The notes: a model not told the origin generated them from the sequence alone. Shown: positions 25,278 to 35,283, numbered from the stretch's first letter. The stretch is 64,000 nucleotides of DNA from DATFDN01 sp963818725 (GCA_963818725.1 CAWFTU010000001.1:806001-870000), one strand, 5' to 3'. Numbers and translations are program-made.

Positions 25278-26738
25278 CTAAGGTTCTGACAGCGGCTTTT
25301 GCAGCACCCATTTCTGGAATGGAGGCGAGCCGCCAACTTGCAACGCGCAACCCGTCTCGCGCGCGAAGACATGCGCCGCGTTGACCACGCCCGGCCACGC
25401 GGCGGGATTGTAGTCATCGCCGATCACGACGCCGCCCTGACGCAGCAGCTTCCACCACGCGCGGCAATCGGCCAGCACGTCCGCCTCCTCGTGCGAGGCG
25501 TCGATATGCACGAGATCGACCCGCACCCCGCAGCGCAACAGGAACGCGGCCGCCGTGGTCGAGGTCTGCGCGAACGGCACGACACGCTCGGTCAGGCCGG
25601 CGTGGACGACGTTGGCGAGGAACACCTGGTAAATGCCGGGCATCCCGTGGCTCATGCGCAACTGGCCGCGCCACTCGTCAGATATCAAATGGTCGAGCCC
25701 GCCAAGCCAGGTGTCCACGCAAACGATGAACAGGTCGAGATCAAGCGAGCGGGCCAGTTCCGCCATGTGGACCGCCGAGCGCCCCTTCCAGGTTCCAACC
25801 TCGATCACCGCGCGCGGGCGGAGCTGGCGGAACACTTCGGCGAAGACCGGACTGTCGCTGCTGCCCCAGCCTTGCAGGTCGGTCAGCGCCGGATCATCGG
25901 CCACGCCCGCGTAGGGCGATTGCGGATGGATGAGCCGCATCGCGTCCTGAAGCGTCATGCCCGCCCTCCGCCGCTCATCCCAGATATATCCTTGCGATCG
26001 CAACCATTGAACGCGCGCCGGGTGCATCCCGTCGCTCTCGTTCAGCACGTAGTAGGTGGTCGCTCGCGTGGTGCCGCGTCCCTTGTGATCGCGCCGCAGC
26101 AGCTCGAACACCCGGCGATCCTCGCCGCCGCCGTTGTCGAATGTGGAGAGCGCCCATTCCGGCAAGACCCGGTGGCAGGCGAGCTTGTCGATCATCAGGC
26201 AATTGGTGTCGACGAAGCCGCCAAAGCGCGCGTTGAACACGCCCCCGCCGGGGCCGACCGACTCCCATTCATCGACGCAGATCGGCTGCCCGGTGCGGGG
26301 ATCGACCATCCAGCGGCGGCACCACGCCCAATCGGCGCCCTCGATCGTCTCCAGCAGCACCGCCAGGTGGTCAGGCCCGATCCAGTTGTCGTCGTCGAGA
26401 TAGGCGACATGGCGGGCGTTGGCGAGCAGGGTCAGCGCGCTGCGCAGCGACCCGCCGAAGGCGCAGGAATAGAGCCCGCCATTCGCCCGTGCGGTCGAGT
26501 ACCCGGGGTCCACCACGTCAACGTCCACGCCCTCCGGCCGCTCCTCGGCGATGATGCGCAGCAGCTCCCGACTGCCGAGCGCCCGGTCCACGCCGATCAG
26601 GAGCTGGACGCGCCCATCCATCCGTTGGCGGTACACCGACCGGACCGCCCGCAGCAGCGATGGCCGCAGGACCGTCGGGATGACGACCGCCGCCCGATAC
26701 GGCGTCTGCCGGTCCGCCGAGGCAAACGAGGTCAGCAT
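25278..26738 (-). CDS. Bifunctional GT2 glycosyltransferase and class I methyltransferase
   Basis: Residues 1-250 are a family 2 glycosyltransferase: AAVVIPTVLRPSLLRAVRSV at the start and VAYLDDDNWIGPDHLAVLLE with a DDD metal site near 110. Residues 300-486 form a SAM-dependent methyltransferase of the Methyltransf_24 type: RAVIEVGTWKGRSAVHMAEL (glycine loop) and VDLVHIDASHEEADVLADCR, then GGVVIGDDY. ATG at 26738 fits the family N-terminus better than an upstream TTG at 26780. Fusion suggests transfer of a sugar and methylation of the same glycan. It is monocistronic and about 11 kb from the collagen island, so a link is only possible. Confidence 0.8.
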   Translation of the reverse strand: MLTSFASADRQTPYRAAVVIPTVLRPSLLRAVRSVYRQRMDGRVQLLIGVDRALGSRELLRIIAEERPEGVDVDVVDPGYSTARANGGLYSCAFGGSLRSALTLLANARHVAYLDDDNWIGPDHLAVLLETIEGADWAWCRRWMVDPRTGQPICVDEWESVGPGGGVFNARFGGFVDTNCLMIDKLACHRVLPEWALSTFDNGGGEDRRVFELLRRDHKGRGTTRATTYYVLNESDGMHPARVQWLRSQGYIWDERRRAGMTLQDAMRLIHPQSPYAGVADDPALTDLQGWGSSDSPVFAEVFRQLRPRAVIEVGTWKGRSAVHMAELARSLDLDLFIVCVDTWLGGLDHLISDEWRGQLRMSHGMPGIYQVFLANVVHAGLTERVVPFAQTSTTAAAFLLRCGVRVDLVHIDASHEEADVLADCRAWWKLLRQGGVVIGDDYNPAAWPGVVNAAHVFARETGCALQVGGSPPFQKWVLQKPLSEP

Positions 26739-26859
26739 TGGCGGGGTCAGGTCGCACAGCGCCGAACGGGCTGTCAACAACGCCTATGGCGCACTGCACA
26801 ACAAGGCGGTAGAACTTTGTCAAACCGCCGTAGGACGGACAGCGAAAGGCCCGCGCCCC

Positions 26860-28458
26860 ATGAGACGCCGCGATTTCCTGCGCTCCACTGCTGCCACGGC
26901 GCTCGCGGCCTCGGGCGGGCTCGCCATGCCCCATGTGGCGCGCGCGGCCGAGAGCCGCGTACTGCGGTTCATCCCGCAGGCCAATCTCGCCAATCTCGAC
27001 CCGATCTGGACCACGCTCTACGTGGTGCGCAACGCCAGCGTGCTGTTCTGGGACACGCTCTACGGCGTGGACAGCACGCTCACACCGCGGCCCCAGATGT
27101 GCGAGGGCCACGAGGTCTCCCCGGATGGGCTCACTTGGACCTTCCGGCTGCGCCCTGGCCTGACGTGGCACGACAACCAGCCCGTGCTGGCGCGCGACTG
27201 CACCGCGAGCCTGGAGCGGTGGATGGTGCGCGACAACATGGGCCAGATGGTCAAGGCCCGGACGGCCGAGATCGCGCCCGTCGATGACCGAAGCTTCCGG
27301 CTGCGGCTGAACAAGCCCTTTCCCAAACTCCTCTACGCGCTGGGCAAGGTCGGAACGCCCTGCGCGTTCATGATGCCGGAGCGGATCGCCCGGACCGATC
27401 CCTTCAAGCAAATCGGCGAGTATGTCGGCTCCGGCCCGTTCCGCTTCCGCCGCGACGAGTGGGTGCCCGGCGCCCAAGCGGTCTTCGAGCGGTTCGACGA
27501 CTACGCGCCGCGCCCGGAAAAGCCCGACTGGCTGGCTGGCGGCAAGGTGGTGAACTTCGACCGCATCGAATGGCGCATCATCCCTGACGCGGCGACCGCC
27601 GCCGCCGCGCTGCAAAACGGCGAGGTGGATTGGTGGGAGACGGCGAACGCCGACCTCGTGCCGGTGCTGCACGGCAACGAGGACGTGCGCGTGGACATCG
27701 CCGACCCGTTGGGCAACATCGGCGACCTGCGGATGAACCATCTCTATCCGCCGTTCAACGATCAGCGCGTGCGCCTCGCGACGCTCATCGCCACCAGCCA
27801 GCCTGACTACATGCAGGCGGTGGCGGGCAACGACCCCGCTCTCTGGCAGGCCTCGGCCAGTTTCTTCACGCCGGGCACCGCGCTCTACACCGAGTACGGC
27901 GGAGACAATCTGAGGCGCCACGACCTCGCCGCCGCGCGCAAGCTGATCGAGGAGTCCGGCCACAAGGGGGCCAAGGTGATCATGATCATCGGCACCGACG
28001 TGCCGATCGTGAAGGCGCAGGGCGACGTGACCGCCGACATGCTGAACAAGATCGGCCTGAGCGTTGACTATGTGGCCACCGACTGGGGCACGGTCGGCGC
28101 CCGCCGCGCGCAGAATAAGCCGCCCGCTGAGGGCGGCTGGAACGTCTTCCACACCTGGCACGCCGGCGTCGATTGCGTGAACCCCGGCGCGCAGCCCGCC
28201 TACTACACGACCGGCGACAAGGCATGGTTCGGCTGGCCGAAATCCGATGCGGTGCAGGCGCGGATCGACGCCTGGTTCGACGCGCCGACACTGGATGCCG
28301 AGAAGGCGGCGGTGCGCGAGCTGAACAAGGCGTCTATGGATTTCGTGACCTTCGTTCCCACCGGCTTCTTCAAGGGCTACCAGGCTTGGCGCGGCGCCTT
28401 GTCGGGCGTGGTCAAGGCGCCGTTCCCGGTGGTCTGGGGCGTCGAGAAGAAGGCTTGA
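26860..28458 (+). CDS. ABC transporter substrate-binding protein, dipeptide/oligopeptide family, Tat-exported
   Basis: Family 5 extracellular solute-binding protein, 532 residues. It starts MRRRDFLRSTAATALAASGG, a clear twin-arginine signal ending in the ARA cleavage site. LRFIPQANLANLDPIWTT is the usual first segment and GLTWTFRLRPGLTWHDNQPV with ARDCTASLERW follow the family pattern. The cognate permeases and ATPases lie downstream (29441-33342) after an opposite-strand gene. Such systems carry peptides, nickel, opines or sugars; the ligand cannot be told. Confidence 0.88.
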   Translation: MRRRDFLRSTAATALAASGGLAMPHVARAAESRVLRFIPQANLANLDPIWTTLYVVRNASVLFWDTLYGVDSTLTPRPQMCEGHEVSPDGLTWTFRLRPGLTWHDNQPVLARDCTASLERWMVRDNMGQMVKARTAEIAPVDDRSFRLRLNKPFPKLLYALGKVGTPCAFMMPERIARTDPFKQIGEYVGSGPFRFRRDEWVPGAQAVFERFDDYAPRPEKPDWLAGGKVVNFDRIEWRIIPDAATAAAALQNGEVDWWETANADLVPVLHGNEDVRVDIADPLGNIGDLRMNHLYPPFNDQRVRLATLIATSQPDYMQAVAGNDPALWQASASFFTPGTALYTEYGGDNLRRHDLAAARKLIEESGHKGAKVIMIIGTDVPIVKAQGDVTADMLNKIGLSVDYVATDWGTVGARRAQNKPPAEGGWNVFHTWHAGVDCVNPGAQPAYYTTGDKAWFGWPKSDAVQARIDAWFDAPTLDAEKAAVRELNKASMDFVTFVPTGFFKGYQAWRGALSGVVKAPFPVVWGVEKKA

Positions 28459-28490
28459 GAGGCCATGGGCCAGGGCAAGGATTTCAGATG

Positions 28491-29318
28491 CTACTTGCGT
28501 GCCGTCTCTCCCGTGCGCGCCCCCGCGGCTCGTGGCGTCGCATCGACGAAGCCCAAGGCCGACGCGGTGAGCTTCACATAGGCCGCGCCCAGCACGCGCT
28601 TCGGCCGAAGCACCTTCGCGGCATCGGCATCGCCGAAACGGACGTTTATCGCGACCGGGGTCGCGGAGGTCGCCTCGCCAATGGCGGGGATGCGGTTGAC
28701 GACAACGCCCGACGACGTCGGCAGGCCCGGCGCGGTGATGTTGGGTCCCCAGGTGAGATAATTCAGGGTCGCGCCAAGGGCGACGGGATGGGCGTCCATC
28801 ACGGCGATCGTGGCATCGATCACATCGACGCCGTCTCTGTTGAGCACGGCGTGGACCTTATTGCCCTCGCGCTCGAGGCGGGTGACGCCAAGCTGAACCG
28901 GGAAACCCGTCTGCGTCTTGAAGACCGTGGGCACGGGCTCGGGTGCATACCAGCCCTCCACCATCCAGCGACCCTTCGGGCCCTCCGGACTGTCGAACCC
29001 GGCGACGTCGATCCACAAGTAACATCCCGAATACGGTACCAGCCCGACCACCTGCTGGGCGCGGTACATGTTGAGGCCGATAACGTTGCCGGGCGCGGGC
29101 CGGATGCCGGGCGGAAGCAGCGACTTGAGCGCGTTCTCGTCGGCCTCGAAGGCGATGGTCAGCAGCTCGCCCTGCGCAATCAAATAGGGGGGGCGCGGAT
29201 CGGCGGGGGCGACCTGGGCTGGCGCCGGGCGCCCGGAAGGCTCATTGGTCTGCGCCAGCGCCGGTGGTCCCGCGATGACGGCGGCCAGAACCGCCACGCT
29301 GAGTACACGCGAGATCAT
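28491..29318 (-). CDS. Exported acetoacetate decarboxylase-like protein
   Basis: A signal peptide (MISRVLSVAVLAAVIAGPPA, cleavage likely at ALA-Q) precedes an acetoacetate-decarboxylase-fold protein: ALKSLLPPGIRPAPGNVIGL near 62, a CYLWIDVAGFD segment, and VFKTQTGFPVQLGVTRLE near 130. Cytosolic decarboxylases use a lysine Schiff base; the lysine here is not securely alignable. Secreted ADC-family members are known in genomes but poorly characterised. The gene is antiparallel to, and splits, the dpp-type operon. Confidence 0.7.
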   Translation of the reverse strand: MISRVLSVAVLAAVIAGPPALAQTNEPSGRPAPAQVAPADPRPPYLIAQGELLTIAFEADENALKSLLPPGIRPAPGNVIGLNMYRAQQVVGLVPYSGCYLWIDVAGFDSPEGPKGRWMVEGWYAPEPVPTVFKTQTGFPVQLGVTRLEREGNKVHAVLNRDGVDVIDATIAVMDAHPVALGATLNYLTWGPNITAPGLPTSSGVVVNRIPAIGEATSATPVAINVRFGDADAAKVLRPKRVLGAAYVKLTASALGFVDATPRAAGARTGETARK

Positions 29319-29440
29319 GATCCTCCTCCCAGGGTTGTCTTTGGTGAAAACGATACGGGATGGGGAGGGCGAGTCCAGTCACTTCGCCTTGTAGGCGGGC
29401 GGCGCGCTCGGGCGGACGATCCGGCCCACGGACCAAGCTA

Positions 29441-30382
29441 ATGCTCGGCTACGTCACCCGCCGCGTCGCCGCCACGATCCCGGTGATGCTGTTCGTCGCC
29501 TTCTTCGTCTTCAGCCTGCTCTATCTGGCGCCCGGAGATCCGGCGGCGATCATCGCGGGCGACCAGGCGAGCCCGGCCGACATCGCACGCATCCGCGCCT
29601 CGCTCGGCCTCGACCGGCCGTTCCTGGTCCGGTTCGGCGACTGGCTGTGGCAGGTGCTTCATGGCGATCTCGGCGCCTCGATCTTCACCAACCTGCCGGT
29701 GAGCCAGATGATCGACCAACGGATCGAGCCCACGCTGTCGCTGATGCTGCTGACCACGCTGATCGCCGTGCTGGTCGCCGTTCCGCTCGGCGTGCTCGCC
29801 GCCTGGAGGCAAGGCTCGCTGGTCGACCGCGCGGTGATGGCGCTGGCAGTGCTGGGCTTCTCGGTGCCGGTCTTTGTGGTGGGCTACCTGCTCGCCTACC
29901 TCTTCGCGCTGAAGCTGGGCTGGCTGCCGGTGCAGGGGTTCACACCGATCAGCCGGGGTTTGTGGCCGTTCCTGCGCACGCTGATCCTGCCCTCAGTGGC
30001 GCTGGGCCTGATCTATATCGCACTGATCGCCCGCATCACCCGCGCGACGATGCTGGAGGTGCTGAGCCAGGACTATGTCCGCACCGCGCGCGCCAAGGGC
30101 CTCGGCTCGCGCGAGATCCTGTTCGTCCACGCCTTGAAGAACGCGGCGGTGCCGATCGTGACGGTGATCGGCAACGGCGTGGCGCTGCTGATCGGCGGCG
30201 CCGTCGTGACCGAGACGGTGTTCGCCATCCCCGGCCTCGGGCGGCTGACCGTGGACGCCATCCTGCGCCGCGACTATCCGGTGATCCAGGGCGTGGTGCT
30301 GCTGTTCAGCATCGCCTACGTGCTGGTGAACCTGCTGGTGGACCTCCTGTACACCGTGTTCGATCCAAGGATACGCTATTGA
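29441..30382 (+). CDS. dppB: ABC transporter permease, DppB family
   Basis: Inner-membrane permease of the dipeptide type. MLGYVTRRVAATIPVMLFVA is the typical first transmembrane segment, FSLLYLAPGDPAAIIAG follows, and the EAA loop DYVRTARAKGLGSREILFVH contacts the ATPases. Six hydrophobic segments are visible in 313 residues. Its stop overlaps the TTG start of the next permease. Confidence 0.92.
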   Translation: MLGYVTRRVAATIPVMLFVAFFVFSLLYLAPGDPAAIIAGDQASPADIARIRASLGLDRPFLVRFGDWLWQVLHGDLGASIFTNLPVSQMIDQRIEPTLSLMLLTTLIAVLVAVPLGVLAAWRQGSLVDRAVMALAVLGFSVPVFVVGYLLAYLFALKLGWLPVQGFTPISRGLWPFLRTLILPSVALGLIYIALIARITRATMLEVLSQDYVRTARAKGLGSREILFVHALKNAAVPIVTVIGNGVALLIGGAVVTETVFAIPGLGRLTVDAILRRDYPVIQGVVLLFSIAYVLVNLLVDLLYTVFDPRIRY

Positions 30383-31263
30383 GCACGACCGCGGCGCCGC
30401 TGCCCGATGTGCTGCCGCCGCGCGTCCGGCGCGGTCGGGTCGGTGGCTTCATCCGTCGCCACCCGACCATCGTCGCGGGCGGGGCGCTGATCGCGCTGAT
30501 GGTGGTGATCGCCGCTGCCGCCCCGGTGCTGACCCGCTACGACCCGACGGCGATCGCGCCATCCCAGCGTATCCGCGACCCCTCGGCGGCGCATTGGTTC
30601 GGCACCGACATGCTGGGGCGCGACATCTACGCGCGAACGATCTATGGGGCGCGGATATCCTTGCTCGTCGGCTTCTCGGTGGCGCTGCTGGCCTCGGCCG
30701 CGGGCACGCTGGTCGGCGTCGTCGCCGGCTTCGTGCGGGCGCTGGACGGGATCATCATGCGGGTGATGGACGGCATAATGTCGATCCCGCCGATCCTGCT
30801 CGCCATCGCGCTGATGGCGCTGACCCGCGCCTCGGTGCAAAACGTCGTCATCGCCATCTCGGTGACGGAGTTCCCGCGCGTCGCCCGCCTGGTGCGCGGC
30901 ATCGTGCTCAGCCTGCGCGAGCAGCCCTATGTGGAGGCCGCGCACGCGGCGGGCACGCGCCTGCCCGTCATCATCTGGCGCCACATCATCCCCAACACGC
31001 TCGCGCCGCTGATGGTCCAGGCGACGTTCATCTGCGCCTCGGCCATGATCACCGAGGCGATCCTGTCGTTCATCGGCGCGGGCACGCCGCCGACGGTGCC
31101 GAGCTGGGGCAACATCATGGCCGAGGGCAGGGCGCTGTGGCAGATCAAGCCGTTCATCGTGTTCTTCCCGGCGGTGTTTCTCTCCGTCACCGTGCTGGCG
31201 GTGAATCTCACGGGCGATGGCCTGCGCGACGCGCTGGACCCGCGCTTGGCGAAGCGGCTTTAA
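30379..31263 (+). CDS. dppC: ABC transporter permease, DppC family
   Basis: Second permease of the transporter. HPTIVAGGALIALMVVIAAA is the first membrane segment, HWFGTDMLGRDIYARTIYGA the hallmark 'GTDxxGRD' motif, and EAAHAAGTRLPVIIWRHIIP the ATPase-contact loop. The start is TTG at 30379, overlapping the previous stop as TTGA; there is no better in-frame alternative. A palindromic repeat separates it from the first ATPase gene. Confidence 0.9.
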   Translation: MSTTAAPLPDVLPPRVRRGRVGGFIRRHPTIVAGGALIALMVVIAAAAPVLTRYDPTAIAPSQRIRDPSAAHWFGTDMLGRDIYARTIYGARISLLVGFSVALLASAAGTLVGVVAGFVRALDGIIMRVMDGIMSIPPILLAIALMALTRASVQNVVIAISVTEFPRVARLVRGIVLSLREQPYVEAAHAAGTRLPVIIWRHIIPNTLAPLMVQATFICASAMITEAILSFIGAGTPPTVPSWGNIMAEGRALWQIKPFIVFFPAVFLSVTVLAVNLTGDGLRDALDPRLAKRL

Positions 31264-31292
31264 GATGGATTGGGCGTTGCTGGAACGGCTGA

Positions 31293-31378
31293 CCCCTCCC
31301 CCAACCCCCTCCCGCAAGGGGAGGGGGCTTTGCGCGCGACTTCCCCTCCCCCTGCGGGAGGGGGCCGGAGGGAGGGGG
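31293..31378. repeat. C-rich palindromic extragenic repeat, copy 1
   Basis: Two adjacent hairpins: CCCCCTCCCGCAAGGGGAGG and CCCCTCCCCCTGCGGGAGGG, bounded by CCCCTCCCCCAA and GGAGGGAGGGGG. The same arrangement recurs at 47984-48068. It sits inside the transporter operon, between dppC and dppD, where it may attenuate or stabilise the transcript. Confidence 0.8.
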
Positions 31379-31383
31379 CGGCA

Positions 31384-32377
31384 ATGACCGCGCTCCTCGA
31401 AGTCGCCGACCTGCGCACGCACTTCGCCACCCAAGACGGGGTCGTGCGCGCCGTGGATGGCGTCTCGTTCAGCGTCGCGCCGGGCGAGACGGTGGCGATC
31501 GTGGGCGAATCCGGCTGCGGCAAGTCCGTCACCTCGCTGTCGATCCTGCGACTGATCCCCGAACCGCCGGGGCGTGTCGCGGGCAGTGTCCGCTTCCAGC
31601 GGCGAGAGCTGCTGCCACTGCCCGAGGCGGAAATGCGCGCCATTCGCGGCAACGAGATTCTCGATGATCTTCCAGGAGCCGATGACCAGCCTCAACCCGG
31701 TGCTGACGGTCGGCCGGCAGATCGGCGAGACGGTGCGCCTGCACCAAGGTGTCTCGGTGAAAGAGGCTGAACGGAAGGCGAACGAGATGCTGGCCCTGGT
31801 CGGCATCCCCGCCCCGGAGCGGCGCGTGCGCGAATACCCGCACCTTCTCTCGGGCGGGATGCGCCAGCGCGTAATGATCGCGATGGCGCTGGCCTGCAAT
31901 CCCAAGCTGCTCATCGCGGACGAGCCGACGACGGCGCTGGACGTAACCATCCAGGCGCAGATCCTCGACCTGATGCGCGACCTCAAGACCCGGCTCGGCT
32001 CGGCGATCATGCTCATCACGCATGATCTGGGCGTGGTGGCGGAGATGGCGGAGCGCGTCGTGGTCATGTACGCCGGGCGCAAGGTGGAGGAGGGCGCGGT
32101 CGAGGCGATCTTCTCCCAGCCGCTCCATCCCTACACGCGCGGCCTGCTTGGCGCGGTGCCGAAGCTTGGGTCGTCGATCGAAGCCGAGGCGCGCGGGCGG
32201 CTCGCCGAGATACCGGGCCGCGTGCCCTCCCTGCGCGCGCCGATCGTGGGCTGCGCCTTCGCCGGGCGTTGCCCGCTCGCAACCGACGTCTGTCGGCAAG
32301 TTAGCCCGCCGGTCGAGGAGCACGTGCCCGGTCACTCCGCCGCCTGTCACCACGCGCGCGTGCCGGTGGCGGCGTGA
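31384..32377 (+). CDS. dppD: ABC transporter ATP-binding protein, DppD family, frameshifted
   Basis: ATPase of the peptide transporter. Walker A is GESGCGKS (near 40), the signature LLSGGMRQRVMIAMALAC and Walker B LLIADEPTTALDVT follow, and the C-terminus has the oligopeptide/dipeptide transporter domain with GCAFAGRCPLATDVCRQV. The frame breaks at about 31660: RGNEI is followed in the next frame by MIFQEPMTSLNPVLTVG. Deleting one C gives the standard RGNEISMIFQEPMTSLNP, so a one-base insertion is almost certain. With GTGA overlap to dppF, transcription of the operon is unaffected. Confidence 0.88.
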
Positions 32378-33342
32378 GCGGCGTTCTCCTGCAAGTCTCC
32401 AATCTCAAGAAACACTTCCCGGTCCATGCCGGCCTGCTCGGCCGCCGCGCCGGCACGGTCCACGCCGTCGATGGCGTGAGCTTCGACATCACGCGCGGCG
32501 AGACCCTGTCGCTGGTGGGCGAATCCGGCTGCGGCAAATCGACCGTCGGCCGGGCCGTGCTGCGACTGCTCGCACCGACTGCGGGCGAGGTCCGGCTGGA
32601 CGGCACGCGGATCGACAACTTGCCGCGCCGCCATCTGCGGCCGCTCCGGCGGCGCATGCAGGTCGTGTTCCAAGACCCGTTCAGCAGCCTGAACCCGCGC
32701 CTGAGGGTGCGCGACATCCTGGCCGAGCCGATCACCAATTTCGGCCTGGCGCGCGGGCGCGCGCTCGACGAGCGCATCGCCGGCCTGCTCGACATGGTGC
32801 GCCTGCCGCGCGACGCCGCCGGCCGCTTCCCGCACGAATTCTCCGGCGGACAGCGCCAGCGCATCGGCATCGCCCGCGCGCTCGCCCCCGGCGCGGACCT
32901 GATCGTCTGCGACGAGGCGGTCTCGGCGCTCGACGTGTCGGTGAAAGCGCAAATCGTCAACCTGCTCGCCGACCTTCAGGACCGGCTTGGGCTGTCGATG
33001 CTGTTCATCAGCCACGACCTGGCGATCGTCGAGCACCTGACGCACCGCGTCGCGGTGATGTATCTCGGCAAGATCGTGGAGCTGGCGGAGCGGCGCACGC
33101 TGTTCGCCCGCCCGCACCACCCCTATACGCGGGCGCTGCTCTCCGCGGTCCCGGTGCCCGATCCGCGCGCGAGGCGCCAGCGCATCATCCTGCGCGGCGA
33201 CGTGCCGAGCCCGATCAACCCGCCCTCGGGCTGCCGGTTCCACACACGCTGCCCGTTCGTGTTTGACCGCTGCCGGACCGAGGAGCCGCGCTTGCGCGAA
33301 GTGTCGCCGGGACAGGTCTCGGCCTGTCACCTGGAGTGGTGA
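32374..33342 (+). CDS. dppF: ABC transporter ATP-binding protein, DppF family
   Basis: Second ATPase of the transporter, 322 residues. Walker A GESGCGKS (near 50), Q-loop VVFQDPFSSLNPRLRV, signature EFSGGQRQRIGIARALA, Walker B LIVCDEAVSALDV and the C-terminal GCRFHTRCPFVFDRC domain are all intact. The start is GTG at 32374, overlapping the dppD stop. Confidence 0.92.
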   Translation: MSGVLLQVSNLKKHFPVHAGLLGRRAGTVHAVDGVSFDITRGETLSLVGESGCGKSTVGRAVLRLLAPTAGEVRLDGTRIDNLPRRHLRPLRRRMQVVFQDPFSSLNPRLRVRDILAEPITNFGLARGRALDERIAGLLDMVRLPRDAAGRFPHEFSGGQRQRIGIARALAPGADLIVCDEAVSALDVSVKAQIVNLLADLQDRLGLSMLFISHDLAIVEHLTHRVAVMYLGKIVELAERRTLFARPHHPYTRALLSAVPVPDPRARRQRIILRGDVPSPINPPSGCRFHTRCPFVFDRCRTEEPRLREVSPGQVSACHLEW

Positions 33343-34011
33343 GGCCGAGGTTCCTCGCGCAGGGCTGAAAAAACTTTCCCTGCCAAAATGAAACTGCTAT
33401 GTGGGCCGCGTCCGGTCGGGGATCAGCCGCGCGAGATTGCGATTGAGTGTCGACCCCCCAACCTCAAAATGAGGACTGCCGCCATGACCGCGTCCCGTCG
33501 CGCCGGTAAACCGTCTCCTGGCCTACACCATAATCCGCAGGCGGCTCGCTACGCGGCGAACCGGCGCACCAAGACGGCAGCGAACGCCGCGGTCGCCGAG
33601 CAGCGCAGCAGAACCGCCCTTGTTCTCGGTGGCGGGGCCCCGAATTCCGCGCTGATGGCTGGCGCGCTAGCCGCGTTCGAGGAGCGGGGCGTGCAGTTCG
33701 ACGTCGTGTCCACCTCCGGCCCCGGCGCGCTGGTCGGGCTGCTCTGGCTGGCACCGAAAAATGCGAGCCCGGGCGATGCACTACGGAATTGGGTCGATGC
33801 CTACGTGGACGACACGATCTATGACCTGTTTCCGGTGAACTACAAGGTGTTCTTCAAGCCGGGCGGGCCCGCCGAGCAGTATCGCACCTGGCTGAACGGG
33901 CTCCCGGGAATGCAGCGGATCCTCGACGAGAGCCGCGTTGATGGCTGGGGCCGACTCTGGCGGGACTGGGCGCAGCTCGTCTTCGCCACGCTCTCGCCGA
34001 CCTCGCTCAAC

Positions 34012-35283
34012 CTCACCCATCCCCTCATTTCATATAAAAAAGGAGTGTGGTGAACTGGCCGGCGTTTGACAGGGCCTTTGCGAATTTCTCCATGAGCGGC
34101 AGCAGGCGGTGCTCAGGCATGTTCGGGATCAGTTCGTAGAGCATGCAGCCCTGCCGGAACAGCGAATGGGTCCGCGTCTTGCTGGTGTTCGACTTCAACA
34201 AGCGGTCCCTGCCGAGGCTTTCGCCGACGGCGCCGAGCAGCGTCAGCAGCGCGGTGGCGAACGCGCTGATCAGCAGCAGACGATCGCGGCGCATCGGCTC
34301 GCCGACGCGCGTGGCAGACAGTCCCATGCCGAACCGCAGGTCCTTGGTGTCGCGGAACTGCGGCTCGATCGTCCAGCGCCTGGCATAATGGTTGATCAGC
34401 GTCGCCGCTGTCGCGTCGCGCTCGCTGGTCGCAAGGCACCCGGGCTCCTTCATGTCCCGGGCATGAACGCAGACCACCGCGCCGACAATTTGGCCTTTCG
34501 CGGTCACGTGCGCATCGCGCAACTTGCGGGCGCGACCGGACTTTCCCACCCATTCCGCGGCGGGCCTGGTCTGCCCGTCCGCGTCGGTGACGTGGATGTT
34601 GCCGCGAAAGCGGATCACGTAGCCAAAGCCCAGCGTGGGCAGGAAGGCGAACAACTTCTGATCGCCGAAGCCTCGGTCCGCCAGGATGGTCACCCGGCAC
34701 CCCGCCGGCACGAGTTCTGCCAGGCGCCGCAGGCACGCGTCCTCGAAGTCGTTGCGCTGGCTGGTGAGTTCGTCCTTCCAGACGGTAATCCACAGCAGCG
34801 GCGCGGCACGGCCGTGACCGGTGACCAGGCTGAGCACCAGCGTGGCCTGGTCGTCGTGGTCGAAATCGGTCCAGTCCATAGCCACCAGGATGTCGCGACG
34901 CCCGCCGATCTGGTGCGGCACCCAGTGCGCGAAACTGTCCCAAACATCGATGCCGTCGTTGCTCAGCAGCCGATCCACCTGCTTGATCGCGTGCTTGGTC
35001 GTCAGGCCCCGCGCCTGCGCCAGCGCCTGACCGATCGTCGCCACCGCCAGCGAGGCCGCGTGCATCAGCCCGAGCGTCGCATCCGCCAGCGAGCCGACCC
35101 GCTTGGCGTGCAGGTCCGCGCCACACAGATCGCCAATGAAGGCGCGAACATCCTCTCGGCGCGTGCCCATCCGACCCCGTTTGCCCATACCATCCACCCA
35201 ACGAACAACCCGTCGGCGGGATTACAAAACCCGCGCGAATCGCGGCCAGACCCGGGACAGGTCAGAATGAGGGGATTCGTGAG
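34012..35283 (-). mobile_element. IS4-family insertion sequence with 8-bp target duplication
   Basis: Left end CTCACCCATCCCCTCATT and right end (inverted) CTCACGAATCCCCTCATT are 18-bp inverted repeats with two mismatches. CGCTCAAC is duplicated immediately outside (34004-34011 and 35284-35291). The element is 1272 bases, carries one intact transposase on the minus strand, and interrupts the patatin-like gene. Confidence 0.92.
34025..35197 (-). CDS. IS4 family transposase
   Basis: DDE transposase of 390 residues, apparently intact. LVAMDWTDFDHDDQATLVLS holds the first Asp (near 110), VTILADRGFGDQKLFAF the second, and YARRWTIEPQFRDTKDLRFG the Y-(2)-R-(3)-E-(6)-K signature with the catalytic Glu. 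Several near-N-terminal ATG codons exist (35197, 35188, 35170), so the exact start is uncertain. Fills most of the 1272-base element. Confidence 0.9.
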   Translation of the reverse strand: MDGMGKRGRMGTRREDVRAFIGDLCGADLHAKRVGSLADATLGLMHAASLAVATIGQALAQARGLTTKHAIKQVDRLLSNDGIDVWDSFAHWVPHQIGGRRDILVAMDWTDFDHDDQATLVLSLVTGHGRAAPLLWITVWKDELTSQRNDFEDACLRRLAELVPAGCRVTILADRGFGDQKLFAFLPTLGFGYVIRFRGNIHVTDADGQTRPAAEWVGKSGRARKLRDAHVTAKGQIVGAVVCVHARDMKEPGCLATSERDATAATLINHYARRWTIEPQFRDTKDLRFGMGLSATRVGEPMRRDRLLLISAFATALLTLLGAVGESLGRDRLLKSNTSKTRTHSLFRQGCMLYELIPNMPEHRLLPLMEKFAKALSNAGQFTTLLFYMK

